Shown here piece by piece: positions 20,020-29,828 of a stretch of 64,000 nt of DNA. Numbering within the stretch: the stretch's first letter is position 1; each line of letters begins with the position of its first letter. Made by a program: the position numbers and the translations under genes. Under the pieces are notes generated by a model that was given only the letters and a program-made list of their open reading frames with translations, did no database searches and had not been told where the DNA came from. The DNA is taken from the NCBI GenBank assembly GCA_003315335.1, contig QNRL01000007.1, forward strand, positions 192,486 through 256,485, written 5' to 3'. This stretch comes from Pseudocitrobacter faecalis. GTDB lineage: Bacteria; Pseudomonadota; Gammaproteobacteria; Enterobacterales; Enterobacteriaceae.

Positions 20020-20949
20020 ATGACGCAATTTGCTTTTGTGTTCCCTGGGCAGGGTTCTCAAACGGTTGGGATGTTGTCCGAATTAGCGGCAACTCACCCA
20101 ATTATTGAAGAGACTTTCCGTGAAGCGTCTGACGCACTGGGTTATGATCTGTGGGCACTGACCCAACAGGGCCCGGCGGAAGAGTTGAACAAAACCTGGC
20201 AGACACAACCTGCGCTCCTGACCGCATCCGTTGCGCTGTACCGTTTGTGGCAGCAGCAGGGCGGCAAAGCGCCGGTTCTGATGGCTGGCCATAGCCTGGG
20301 TGAATATTCTGCGCTGGTTTGCGCTGGCGTCATTAATTTCGCTGATGCGGTTCGTTTGGTGGAACTGCGTGGCAAGTTTATGCAGGAAGCCGTGCCGGCA
20401 GGCACCGGCGGCATGTCCGCTATTATTGGCCTGGACGATGCGTCTATCGCCAAAGCCTGTGAAGAATCTGCCGAAGGGCAGGTGGTTTCTCCGGTGAACT
20501 TTAACTCGCCGGGTCAGGTGGTTATCGCTGGACACAAAGAAGCCGTTGAACGCGCGGGTGCTGCCTGTAAAGCCGCTGGCGCAAAACGTGCGTTGCCGCT
20601 GCCGGTCAGCGTACCGTCTCACTGTGCGCTAATGAAGCCTGCTGCTGAGAAACTGGCCGTTGAGCTGGCAAAAATTACCTTCAACGCACCGCAGATCCCG
20701 GTCATCAACAATGTGGATGTGCAGTGTGAAACCGCGCCGGACGCCATTCGTGATGCCCTGATCCGCCAGCTGTACAGCCCGGTTCAGTGGACGAAGAGTG
20801 TAGAACTGATGGCCGCGAAAGGTGTTGAGCACCTGTATGAGGTTGGACCGGGTAAAGTCCTTACCGGCTTGACCAAACGTATTGTAGATACCCTGACGGC
20901 ATCGGCGATCAACGAGCCGGAAGCCCTGTCAGCGGCACTTGCGCAATAA
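20020..20949 (+). CDS. fabD: Malonyl-CoA:ACP transacylase FabD
   Basis: FabD moves malonyl from CoA to ACP for chain extension. The start at 20020 (MTQFAFVFPGQGSQT) gives 309 residues, the E. coli length; the open frame extends upstream only through fabH. The nucleophile Ser92 lies in AGHSLGEYSALV, and the catalytic His is in VPSHCALM. AAGGA precedes the ATG. Confidence 0.98.
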   Translation: MTQFAFVFPGQGSQTVGMLSELAATHPIIEETFREASDALGYDLWALTQQGPAEELNKTWQTQPALLTASVALYRLWQQQGGKAPVLMAGHSLGEYSALVCAGVINFADAVRLVELRGKFMQEAVPAGTGGMSAIIGLDDASIAKACEESAEGQVVSPVNFNSPGQVVIAGHKEAVERAGAACKAAGAKRALPLPVSVPSHCALMKPAAEKLAVELAKITFNAPQIPVINNVDVQCETAPDAIRDALIRQLYSPVQWTKSVELMAAKGVEHLYEVGPGKVLTGLTKRIVDTLTASAINEPEALSAALAQ

Positions 20950-20960
20950 AAGAGGAACGC

Positions 20961-21695
20961 ATGAGCTTTGAAGGAAAAATTGCCCTGGTGACAGGCGCAA
21001 GCCGCGGTATTGGCCGCGCAATCGCTGAAACTCTCGTCGCCCGCGGCGCGAAAGTTATCGGCACTGCGACCAGTGAAAACGGCGCGCAGGCGATTAGCGA
21101 CTACCTGGGTGCGAACGGTAAGGGTCTGATGTTGAATGTGACCGACCCGGCATCTATCGAATCTGTTCTGGAAAATATTCGCGCAGAATTTGGCGAAGTG
21201 GACATTCTGGTCAATAATGCCGGGATTACACGTGATAACCTGTTAATGCGCATGAAAGACGATGAGTGGAACGATATCATCGAAACGAATCTTTCATCAG
21301 TTTTCCGTCTGTCAAAAGCAGTAATGCGCGCTATGATGAAAAAGCGTCACGGTCGTATTATTACTATCGGTTCTGTGGTTGGTACCATGGGAAATGCTGG
21401 TCAGGCTAACTACGCTGCGGCGAAAGCCGGTCTGATCGGTTTCAGTAAGTCGCTGGCGCGTGAAGTTGCGTCTCGCGGCATTACGGTGAACGTTGTTGCT
21501 CCGGGCTTTATTGAAACGGACATGACGCGTGCGCTGTCTGATGACCAGCGTGCGGGTATCCTGGCGCAGGTTCCTGCGGGTCGCCTCGGCGGCGCACAGG
21601 AAATCGCCAACGCGGTTGCATTCCTGGCATCCGACGAAGCAGCTTACATCACGGGTGAAACTTTGCATGTGAACGGCGGGATGTACATGGTCTGA
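20961..21695 (+). CDS. fabG: 3-oxoacyl-ACP reductase FabG
   Basis: FabG is the NADPH-dependent reductase of the elongation cycle. 244 residues. The Rossmann motif is TGASRGIGRAIAE near residues 12-24. The catalytic triad is Ser138 (GSVVGTMG), Tyr151 and Lys155 (NYAAAKAG). AGAGGAA precedes the ATG. It is the last gene before the separate acpP promoter. Confidence 0.98.
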   Translation: MSFEGKIALVTGASRGIGRAIAETLVARGAKVIGTATSENGAQAISDYLGANGKGLMLNVTDPASIESVLENIRAEFGEVDILVNNAGITRDNLLMRMKDDEWNDIIETNLSSVFRLSKAVMRAMMKKRHGRIITIGSVVGTMGNAGQANYAAAKAGLIGFSKSLAREVASRGITVNVVAPGFIETDMTRALSDDQRAGILAQVPAGRLGGAQEIANAVAFLASDEAAYITGETLHVNGGMYMV

Positions 21696-21831
21696 CCGCG
21701 ATTTGCACAAAATGCTCAGGATGCGCGCAGTCTACGTAGTTCTGGGCATAATTAGTGCAAAATGATTTGCGTTATTGGGGGGTATGGCCTCAAAATAACG
21801 TAAAATCGTGGTAAGACCTGCCGGGATTTAG

Positions 21832-21859
21832 TTGCAAATTTTTCAACATTTTATACACT
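21832..21859 (+). promoter_or_regulatory. acpP promoter candidate
   Basis: TTGCAA (21832-21837), 16 bases, TACACT (21854-21859), in the 209-base fabG-acpP gap. acpP is among the most abundantly expressed genes and has its own promoter in E. coli. The rest of the gap shows no gene. Confidence 0.55.
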
Positions 21860-21904
21860 ACGAAAACCATCGCGAAAGCGAGTTTTGATAGGAAATTTAA
21901 GAGT

Positions 21905-22141
21905 ATGAGCACTATCGAAGAACGCGTTAAGAAAATTATCGGCGAACAGCTGGGCGTTAAGCAGGAAGAAGTTGTGAACTCCGCTTCCTTCGTTGAAGAC
22001 CTGGGCGCAGATTCTCTTGACACCGTTGAGCTGGTAATGGCTCTGGAAGAAGAGTTTGATACTGAGATTCCGGACGAAGAAGCTGAGAAAATCACCACCG
22101 TTCAGGCTGCCATTGATTACATCAACGGTCACCAGGCGTAA
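21905..22141 (+). CDS. acpP: Acyl carrier protein
   Basis: ACP carries growing acyl chains on a phosphopantetheine arm. 78 residues including the initiator. The modified serine is in [13 protein letters not shown] (Ser36 of the mature protein). The protein is strongly acidic ([15 protein letters not shown]). It is nearly identical to E. coli ACP. It lies between fabG and fabF, with a hairpin after the stop. Confidence 0.99.
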   Translation: MSTIEERVKKIIGEQLGVKQEEVVNSASFVEDLGADSLDTVELVMALEEEFDTEIPDEEAEKITTVQAAIDYINGHQA

Positions 22142-22152
22142 GTGAACATCTC

Positions 22153-23471
<1,319 letters not shown>

Positions 23472-23477
23472 TGCTGA

Positions 23478-23540
23478 CGGCGGGTTTGCCCGCCGACGCT
23501 AAGACCGTTTAAGAAGGCCCGCTTTGCGGGTCTTTTTTTA
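23478..23540 (+). terminator. Tandem hairpins after fabF
   Basis: First CGGCGGG-TTTG-CCCGCCG at 23478-23495 without a T run, then GGCCCGC-TTT-GCGGGTC at 23516-23532 followed by seven T. The second is a standard rho-independent terminator. Confidence 0.88.
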
Positions 23541-23612
23541 TCTTCAGTTTTCTCTGCTTGTCCTGTGCTATTCATCCTGCGACACTATCCGCCCACCGAA
23601 AAGGAGCGCCTT

Positions 23613-24422
23613 ATGTTCTTGATTAACGGCCTGGAACAGGACACCCTCGCGGTCAACGACAGAGCAACACAGTTCGGCGACGGCTGCTTTACGACTGCCC
23701 GGATAGCACAGGGGGGCGTATCCTTTCTCTCTGCCCATCTCGCCCGCTTACAGCTTGCCTGCCAGCGTTTAAACATCGTCTTCAATGACTGGACTCTCCT
23801 GCAAGACGAAATGCGTCAACTGGCGACTCAGCAACAGCAAGGCGTGCTGAAAGTCATTATCAGCCGCGGAGTGGGGGGCAGAGGCTACAGCGGTGCGGAC
23901 TGTCTCGCTGCGACGCGAATTCTTGCTACCTCCTCGTCACCTGCCCATTACATGAACTGGCGCAGGGAAGGCATAACGTTAGCGCTGAGCCCGGTACGTC
24001 TTGGGCGCAATCCGTATCTCGCGGGTCTGAAGCATCTTAATCGGCTGGAACAGGTGTTGATCCGCTCTCATCTTGAGCAGACGGACGCCGATGAGGCGCT
24101 GGTTCTTGACAGCGAAGGGTGGGTTACGGAATGCTGTGCGGCTAACTTGTTCTGGCGTAAGGGGCGAGATGTTTTCACGCCGCGCATTGACCAGGCGGGC
24201 GTGAATGGAATTATGCGCCAGCATATTATTGCGCAGCTTGCCGAATCGCCTTATCAATTGATTGAGGTGGTCGCACTGCCGGAAGCGTTAGCCGATGCAG
24301 ACGAAGTGTTAATCTGCAATGCGTTGATGCCGATAGTACCGGTGCAGCATTATGCCGGGCACGATTGGCCGTCACGCGAACTTTACCTCTATTTAGCCCC
24401 ACTTTGTGAGTTGTCTGATTAG
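23613..24422 (+). CDS. pabC: Aminodeoxychorismate lyase PabC
   Basis: PabC is a PLP enzyme that converts 4-amino-4-deoxychorismate to 4-aminobenzoate plus pyruvate, in the folate pathway. The start at 23613 ([10 protein letters not shown]) after AAGGAG gives 269 residues, the E. coli length. The fold-IV motif [16 protein letters not shown] and the PLP-lysine motif [18 protein letters not shown] are present, as is [17 protein letters not shown]. It leads pabC-mltG-tmk-holB-ycfH; its stop is two bases from mltG. Confidence 0.96.
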   Translation: MFLINGLEQDTLAVNDRATQFGDGCFTTARIAQGGVSFLSAHLARLQLACQRLNIVFNDWTLLQDEMRQLATQQQQGVLKVIISRGVGGRGYSGADCLAATRILATSSSPAHYMNWRREGITLALSPVRLGRNPYLAGLKHLNRLEQVLIRSHLEQTDADEALVLDSEGWVTECCAANLFWRKGRDVFTPRIDQAGVNGIMRQHIIAQLAESPYQLIEVVALPEALADADEVLICNALMPIVPVQHYAGHDWPSRELYLYLAPLCELSD

Positions 24423-24423
24423 C

Positions 24424-25446
24424 ATGAAGAAATTGTTAGGCGTTATTTTGATACTGCTGGTAGTGATGGCTATCGCTGCGGGCATTGGCGCATGGAAAGT
24501 TCGTCAACTGGCGAACAGTACGCTGTTAATTAAGGAAGAGACCATTTTCTCCCTCAAAGCGGGAACCGGCCGCCTGGCGCTGGGTCAACAGCTTTACGGC
24601 GAAAAAATCATTAATCGTCCGCGCGTCTTTCAGTGGCTGCTGCGCCTTGAGCCCGAGCTCTCTCACTTCAAGGCCGGTACCTATCGCTTTACGCCATCCA
24701 TGACCGTACGCGAAATGCTGCAATTGCTTGAGAGCGGTAAAGAGGCACAGTTCCCGCTGCGCTTCGTCGAAGGTATGCGGGTGAGTGACTATCTGCGTCA
24801 GCTACGCGAGGCGCCGTATGTAAAACATACGCTGGCCGATGACAGCTACGAAACCGTTGCAAAAGTGCTTGAGCTGGAACACCCGGATTGGGTGGAAGGC
24901 TGGCTGTGGCCGGATACCTGGATGTACACGGCCAATACCAGCGATGTGGCGATTCTCAAACGTGCGCACCAGAAAATGGTGGCCGAGGTCGATAAGGTCT
25001 GGGAAGGGCGTATGGAAGGGCTGCCGTATAAAGATAAGAATGAACTGGTGACGATGGCCTCAATTATTGAGAAAGAGACTGCCGTGGCTGAAGAGCGCGA
25101 TCGTGTGGCCTCTGTCTTTATTAACCGCCTGCGTATCGGTATGCGCCTGCAAACCGACCCAACCGTGATTTACGGCATGGGAGAGCGTTATAATGGTAAA
25201 TTGACGCGTAAAGATCTGGAAACGCCAACGGCTTACAATACTTATGTGATTGCTGGTATGCCGCCGGGGCCGATCGCGGCACCTGGGGAAGCGTCGCTGA
25301 ACGCTGCGGCTCATCCGGCCAAAACGCCGTATCTCTATTTTGTTGCTGACGGAAAAGGCGGACACACCTTTAATACCAATCTGGTCAGCCATAACCGCTC
25401 AGTGCAGGACTATTTAAAAGCCCTTAAGGAAAAAAATGCGCAGTAA
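24424..25446 (+). CDS. mltG: Endolytic murein transglycosylase MltG
   Basis: MltG cuts nascent glycan strands and probably ends their polymerisation. The start at 24424 (MKKLLGVIL) gives 340 residues, as in E. coli. One N-terminal membrane helix lies at about 4-24. The YceG domain includes the catalytic Glu in [16 protein letters not shown] and the motif [17 protein letters not shown]. It overlaps tmk by 11 bases. Confidence 0.96.
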   Translation: MKKLLGVILILLVVMAIAAGIGAWKVRQLANSTLLIKEETIFSLKAGTGRLALGQQLYGEKIINRPRVFQWLLRLEPELSHFKAGTYRFTPSMTVREMLQLLESGKEAQFPLRFVEGMRVSDYLRQLREAPYVKHTLADDSYETVAKVLELEHPDWVEGWLWPDTWMYTANTSDVAILKRAHQKMVAEVDKVWEGRMEGLPYKDKNELVTMASIIEKETAVAEERDRVASVFINRLRIGMRLQTDPTVIYGMGERYNGKLTRKDLETPTAYNTYVIAGMPPGPIAAPGEASLNAAAHPAKTPYLYFVADGKGGHTFNTNLVSHNRSVQDYLKALKEKNAQ

Positions 25447-26077
25447 CTATATCGTCATCGAAGGTCTGGAAGGCGCAGGGAAAACCACTGCACGCGATGT
25501 GGTGGTAAAAACCTTGCAGGAACTGGGCATCACGGATCTGGTTTTTACCCGTGAGCCGGGCGGGACTGTCCTTGCTGAAAAACTGCGTAGTCTGGTGCTG
25601 GATATCAAATCTGTCGGCGATGAAGTGATCACCGACAAAGCCGAAGTTTTAATGTTCTATGCCGCACGCGTACAGCTGGTTGAGACGGTCATTAAACCGG
25701 CGCTGGCAAAGGGCGAGTGGGTGATTGGCGATCGCCACGATCTCTCCACCCAGGCGTATCAGGGCGGCGGACGCGGTATCGATCAACATATGCTGGCGAC
25801 GTTGCGCAATGCAGTGCTGGGGGATTTCCGCCCGAACCTGACGCTTTATCTGGATGTTACGCCGGAAGTGGGCCTTAAGCGCGCCCGTGCGCGCGGCGAT
25901 CTTGACCGTATTGAGCAGGAGTCGCTGAACTTCTTCAACCGTACCCGCGCGCGTTATCTTGAGCTGGCGGCGGCCGATGACAGCATTCGCACTATCGATG
26001 CGACGCAACCGCTGGAGCAGGTTATGAGCGACATCCGCCAAACGATTATTGACTGGGTTGCGGAGCAGCAGGCATGA
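25436..26077 (+). CDS. tmk: Thymidylate kinase
   Basis: Tmk phosphorylates dTMP to dTDP, essential for DNA synthesis. 213 residues, same as E. coli. The P-loop is [12 protein letters not shown] (residues 7-18), the nucleoside motif is TREPGGT, and the DRH motif is [16 protein letters not shown]. It starts inside the end of mltG and overlaps holB by four bases (ATGA). Confidence 0.97.
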   Translation: MRSNYIVIEGLEGAGKTTARDVVVKTLQELGITDLVFTREPGGTVLAEKLRSLVLDIKSVGDEVITDKAEVLMFYAARVQLVETVIKPALAKGEWVIGDRHDLSTQAYQGGGRGIDQHMLATLRNAVLGDFRPNLTLYLDVTPEVGLKRARARGDLDRIEQESLNFFNRTRARYLELAAADDSIRTIDATQPLEQVMSDIRQTIIDWVAEQQA

Positions 26078-27078
26078 AATGGTATCCGTGGCTGCGTCCC
26101 GCTTTTGAACAGCTGATTACCAGCTATCAGGCCGGTCGGGGTCATCATGCGTTGCTGGTACAGGCGCGCGCTGGCATGGGCGATGAAGCACTGGTCTATG
26201 CCCTGACGCGTTACCTGATGTGCCAGCAGCCTGAGGGGCATAAAAGCTGCGGAAAATGCCATAGCTGTCAACTCATGCAGGCTGGTACGCATCCGGACTA
26301 TTACGCGCTTGCGCCGGAAAAGGGCAAGAGTACGTTGGGTATTGATGCGGTGCGTGAGGTCAGCGAGAAGTTGTACGAGCATGCCCGCCTGGGCGGCGCT
26401 AAAGTGGTATGGATTGCCGATGCCGCGATCCTCACGGAAGCCGCCGCCAATGCGTTGCTGAAAACGCTGGAGGAGCCGCCGAAAAATACCTGGTTCTTCC
26501 TCGCCTGTCAGGAACCTGCGCGTTTGCTGGCAACCTTGCGCAGCCGTTGTCGTCTTTTCCATCTCGCCCCACCGTCTGAACAATACGGTTTAGCGTGGCT
26601 GGAACGTGAAGTGACAATGTCACAAAATGAACGGCTGGCGGCGTTACGCCTCAGTGCCGGCGCGCCTGCTGCGGCGCAAACGCTACTGTTGGAAGAGAAC
26701 TGGACACCCCGGGCAAAACTGTGTCAGGGACTCTCTGCTACCCTTAGCAGCGGTGACTGGCTGGCACTGCTGCCGTTACTAAACCATGAAACGGTGGCCC
26801 AGCGTTTGCACTGGCTGGCATCGTTACTGTTGGACGCGCTCAAGCAACAGCAGGGGATTCGCACTATCGTGAACGTCGATTACGCCGCGTTAGTGCACCA
26901 GATTGCTCATGGGGTAACGGCCACGCGTCTTCAGTCTATCGTGGCGGATATCTGTACCTGTCGCGAACAGTTGCTGAACGTGACGGGCCTGAACCGCGAA
27001 CTGATCCTTACCGAGCGCCTTCTGCGCTGGGAACATTACTTGCAACCTGGTGCGGTACTGCCGGTATCGCATCTCTAA
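26074..27078 (+). CDS. holB: DNA polymerase III delta' subunit HolB
   Basis: Delta' is part of the clamp loader that opens the beta clamp. 334 residues, as in E. coli. A zinc-binding cluster, [17 protein letters not shown], lies at about residues 62-78, and the C-motif SRCRLFHL is present. The Walker A region is degenerate ([10 protein letters not shown]), as expected for a non-hydrolysing delta'. Confidence 0.96.
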   Translation: MKWYPWLRPAFEQLITSYQAGRGHHALLVQARAGMGDEALVYALTRYLMCQQPEGHKSCGKCHSCQLMQAGTHPDYYALAPEKGKSTLGIDAVREVSEKLYEHARLGGAKVVWIADAAILTEAAANALLKTLEEPPKNTWFFLACQEPARLLATLRSRCRLFHLAPPSEQYGLAWLEREVTMSQNERLAALRLSAGAPAAAQTLLLEENWTPRAKLCQGLSATLSSGDWLALLPLLNHETVAQRLHWLASLLLDALKQQQGIRTIVNVDYAALVHQIAHGVTATRLQSIVADICTCREQLLNVTGLNRELILTERLLRWEHYLQPGAVLPVSHL

Positions 27079-27088
27079 GAGAGACATT

Positions 27089-27883
27089 ATGTTTTTAGTC
27101 GACTCGCACTGCCATCTTGATGGCCTCGATTATGAAAACCTGCATAAAGATGTAGATGACGTGCTGGCCAAAGCCGCCGCACGCGATGTGAAATTTTGTC
27201 TGGCTGTCGCCACAACCTTACCGGGTTATCGCAGCATGCGCGATCTGGTCGGCCAGCGTCCTGATGTTGTTTTCTCCTGCGGCGTCCACCCTCTGAATCA
27301 GGATGAAGAGTACGATGTAGAAGAACTGCGCCGTCTGGCGGCAGAAGAGGGCGTGGTCGCTATGGGGGAGACCGGGCTCGACTATTATTACACGCCGGAA
27401 ACGAAATCCCGCCAGCAGGTCTCTTTCCGCCAGCATATTCAGATTGGCCGCGAACTGAACAAACCTGTCATCGTGCATACCCGCGACGCACGTGTTGATA
27501 CGCTGGCGATTCTTCGCGAAGAAAAAGTGACGGATTGCGGTGGCGTACTACACTGTTTCACAGAAGACAGAGAAACCGCAGGTAAGTTGCTGGATATGGG
27601 GTTCTATATCTCTTTCTCCGGGATTGTCACCTTCCGGAATGCTGAACAACTGCGCGATGCCGCACGGTATGTGCCGTTGGATCGTCTGCTGGTTGAAACG
27701 GATTCGCCGTATCTGGCGCCAGTACCGCATCGCGGGAAAGAGAATCAGCCCGCGATGACGCGTGATGTTGCGGAGTACATGGCCGTTCTGAAGGGCGTTT
27801 CCGTCGAAGAACTGGCGCAGCAGACGACACAAAACTTTGCCCGTCTCTTCCATATTGAGCCCGCCCGCCTGCAACTTCCCTGA
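27089..27883 (+). CDS. ycfH: TatD-family metal-dependent hydrolase YcfH
   Basis: A TatD-type TIM-barrel metal-dependent hydrolase; related proteins are DNases or D-aminoacyl/RNA-processing enzymes, and the true role of YcfH is not settled. The start at 27089 after AGAGAG gives 264 residues (E. coli 265). The metal ligands are in [32 protein letters not shown] and ETDSPYLAP. It is the last gene of the pabC operon and ends at a terminator. Confidence 0.95.
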   Translation: MFLVDSHCHLDGLDYENLHKDVDDVLAKAAARDVKFCLAVATTLPGYRSMRDLVGQRPDVVFSCGVHPLNQDEEYDVEELRRLAAEEGVVAMGETGLDYYYTPETKSRQQVSFRQHIQIGRELNKPVIVHTRDARVDTLAILREEKVTDCGGVLHCFTEDRETAGKLLDMGFYISFSGIVTFRNAEQLRDAARYVPLDRLLVETDSPYLAPVPHRGKENQPAMTRDVAEYMAVLKGVSVEELAQQTTQNFARLFHIEPARLQLP

Positions 27884-27934
27884 TTTCACGGCTTATTTTA
27901 AAGCTCGTAATTAATAATCAAAGCGAGTAAAGTT

Positions 27935-27968
27935 CACCGCCATAAAAATGGCGGTGGATGGATTTTTT
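27935..27968 (+). terminator. Terminator after ycfH
   Basis: CACCGCCAT (27935-27943), AAAA, ATGGCGGTG (27948-27956), then a T run at 27963-27968. Confidence 0.9.
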
Positions 27969-28264
27969 GTAACATTTGGCAATCAGTTATGTAAAGTTTC
28001 ATAAGTATTTCATCTGTCGCTCATTGAAACGTGATAGCCGTCAAACAAAGTTCAGGGTATTTATTTTACTCTGTGTAATAAATAAAGGGCGCTTAGATGC
28101 CCGTTACATCGCGAGGTTACTCCCCCCTCGCTAATGCGTGAAAACGTAGAAAAAATACACAACATCATTCTTGTTGCGTCAGCAGGCACCGTAACTGCCG
28201 CTCACGCAGACGTAGCCCGAAAGGTGATGTGTAAAAGCACAAATACTCAGGAGCACTCTCAATT
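27969..28264 (+). promoter_or_regulatory. ptsG control region and leader: Mlc operator and SgrS site
   Basis: Together with the preceding terminator this fills the 381-base ycfH-ptsG gap. TTATTTTACTCTGTGTAATA (28061-28080) continues into AATAA and is the Mlc operator/P1 region found at E. coli ptsG. Transcription should begin around 28079-28085 and the RNA reads AAAGGGCGCTTAGATGCCC. ATACTCAGGAGCACTCTC (28243-28260) overlaps the Shine-Dalgarno sequence AGGAG and is the conserved target of the glucose-phosphate-stress RNA SgrS. Between these, 28156-28233 appears to be extra relative to E. coli. Confidence 0.8.
28156..28233. repeat. Structured 78-base insertion candidate in the ptsG leader
   Basis: The ends are inverted: TACAC-AAC-ATCA on the left, TGATGTGTA on the right. 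Inside lies a second stem, TGCGT.AGC.GGCA (28175-28188) with TGCC.GCT.ACGCA (28196-28208). Recalled E. coli ptsG leader sequence runs straight from the A-rich stretch to GCACCCATACTCAGG, without this segment. Confidence 0.5.
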
Positions 28265-29698
28265 ATGTTTAAGAATGCATTTGCTAACCTGCAAAAGGTC
28301 GGTAAATCACTGATGTTGCCAGTATCCGTACTGCCTATCGCAGGTATCCTGCTGGGCGTCGGTTCTGCAAACTTCAGTTGGCTGCCAGCCGTCGTTTCCC
28401 ATGTTATGGCGGAAGCGGGCGGTTCCGTTTTTGCCAACATGCCGCTCATCTTCGCTATCGGTGTTGCACTGGGCTTCACCAATAACGACGGTGTTTCCGC
28501 TCTGGCTTCCGTTGTGGCCTACGGCATCATGGTAAAAACCATGGCTGTGGTTGCGCCGCTGGTTCTGCATCTCCCGGCTGAAGAAATCGCCGCGAAGCAC
28601 CTGGCGGATACCGGTGTTCTCGGCGGTATTATCGCCGGTGCGATCGCCGCGTACATGTTCAACCGCTTCTACCGTATCAAGCTGCCTGAGTATCTGGGCT
28701 TCTTCGCCGGTAAACGTTTCGTTCCGATCATTTCTGGTCTGACCGCAATCTTTATGGGCATCGTGCTCTCCTTCATTTGGCCGCCGATTGGTACTGCTAT
28801 CCAGACCTTCTCACAGTGGGCTGCTTACCAGAACCCGGTCGTGGCATTTGGTATTTACGGCTTCATCGAACGCTGCCTGGTGCCGTTCGGTTTGCACCAC
28901 ATCTGGAACGTACCTTTCCAGATGCAGATTGGTGAATTCACTAACGCAGCAGGCCAGGTGTTCCACGGTGATATCCCGCGTTACATGGCCGGTGACCCGA
29001 CTGCGGGCAAACTGTCCGGTGGTTTCCTGTTCAAAATGTACGGCCTGCCGGCTGCGGCGATTGCTATCTGGCACTCTGCTAAACCGGAAAACCGTGCAAA
29101 AGTGGGCGGTATCATGATCTCCGCGGCGCTGACCTCGTTCCTGACCGGTATTACCGAGCCGATCGAGTTCTCCTTCATGTTCGTTGCGCCGATCCTGTAT
29201 GTCATTCACGCGATTCTGGCTGGCCTGGCATTCCCGATCTGTATCCTGCTGGGTATGCGTGACGGTACGTCGTTCTCTCACGGCCTGATCGACTTTATCG
29301 TTCTGTCTGGTAACAGCAGCAAACTGTGGCTGTTCCCGATTGTCGGTATCTGCTATGCGATCGTTTACTACACCGTCTTCCGCGTGCTGATTAAAGCACT
29401 GGACCTGAAAACGCCGGGTCGTGAAGATGCATCCGAAGACAGCAAAGCTGGCGCGACCAGCGAAATGGCACCGGCTCTGGTGGCTGCTTTCGGCGGTAAA
29501 GAAAACATCACTAACCTTGATGCCTGCATCACCCGTCTGCGCGTTAGCGTGGCGGATGTCGCGAAAGTTGACCAGCCTGGGCTGAAGAAACTGGGCGCGG
29601 CAGGTGTGGTTGTTGCGGGTTCCGGCGTTCAGGCGATTTTCGGTACGAAATCCGATAACCTGAAAACCGAAATGGATGAATACATCCGCAATAACTAA
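28265..29698 (+). CDS. ptsG: Glucose-specific PTS enzyme IICB
   Basis: PtsG takes up and phosphorylates glucose, taking phosphate from EIIA-Glc (Crr). 477 residues, as in E. coli. The N-terminal EIIC domain (about 1-380) has ten hydrophobic stretches and the motif [15 protein letters not shown]. The C-terminal EIIB domain has the phosphorylated Cys in [13 protein letters not shown] (about 421). AGGAG before the ATG lies in the SgrS target, so translation should be blocked when glucose phosphate accumulates. Mlc represses transcription. Confidence 0.98.
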   Translation: MFKNAFANLQKVGKSLMLPVSVLPIAGILLGVGSANFSWLPAVVSHVMAEAGGSVFANMPLIFAIGVALGFTNNDGVSALASVVAYGIMVKTMAVVAPLVLHLPAEEIAAKHLADTGVLGGIIAGAIAAYMFNRFYRIKLPEYLGFFAGKRFVPIISGLTAIFMGIVLSFIWPPIGTAIQTFSQWAAYQNPVVAFGIYGFIERCLVPFGLHHIWNVPFQMQIGEFTNAAGQVFHGDIPRYMAGDPTAGKLSGGFLFKMYGLPAAAIAIWHSAKPENRAKVGGIMISAALTSFLTGITEPIEFSFMFVAPILYVIHAILAGLAFPICILLGMRDGTSFSHGLIDFIVLSGNSSKLWLFPIVGICYAIVYYTVFRVLIKALDLKTPGREDASEDSKAGATSEMAPALVAAFGGKENITNLDACITRLRVSVADVAKVDQPGLKKLGAAGVVVAGSGVQAIFGTKSDNLKTEMDEYIRNN

Positions 29699-29725
29699 GC
29701 TCGGTTGAGCGAAGTTGGGGAGAAG

Positions 29726-29754
29726 AAAAGGGGAGCCGAATGGCTCCCCTTTTT
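29726..29754 (+). terminator. Terminator after ptsG
   Basis: AAAAGGGGAGCC (29726-29737), loop GAAT, GGCTCCCCTTTT (29742-29753), T run. Confidence 0.92.
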
Positions 29755-29768
29755 GCAACCTGAGGTTG

Positions 29769-29798
29769 CCTGATGCGCTGCGCTTATCAGGCCTACAG
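29769..29798. repeat. Single REP unit at the ptsG-mfd junction
   Basis: GCCTGATGCGCTGCGCTTATCAGGCCTACA, a REP unit of the same kind as in the flgG-flgH pair but with CTGAT/ATCAG arms. It lies between the convergent ptsG and mfd, exactly where E. coli carries the fhuE-to-ldtC block. Confidence 0.85.
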
Positions 29799-29828
29799 TT
29801 CAGTGAAGGGTAGACCTGATATTGGGCA

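Noticed and set aside
28811-29758. A 315-codon minus-strand frame opposite ptsG
   Set aside because: It lies across ptsG and its terminator, has no recognisable domain and no ribosome site; an antisense shadow.
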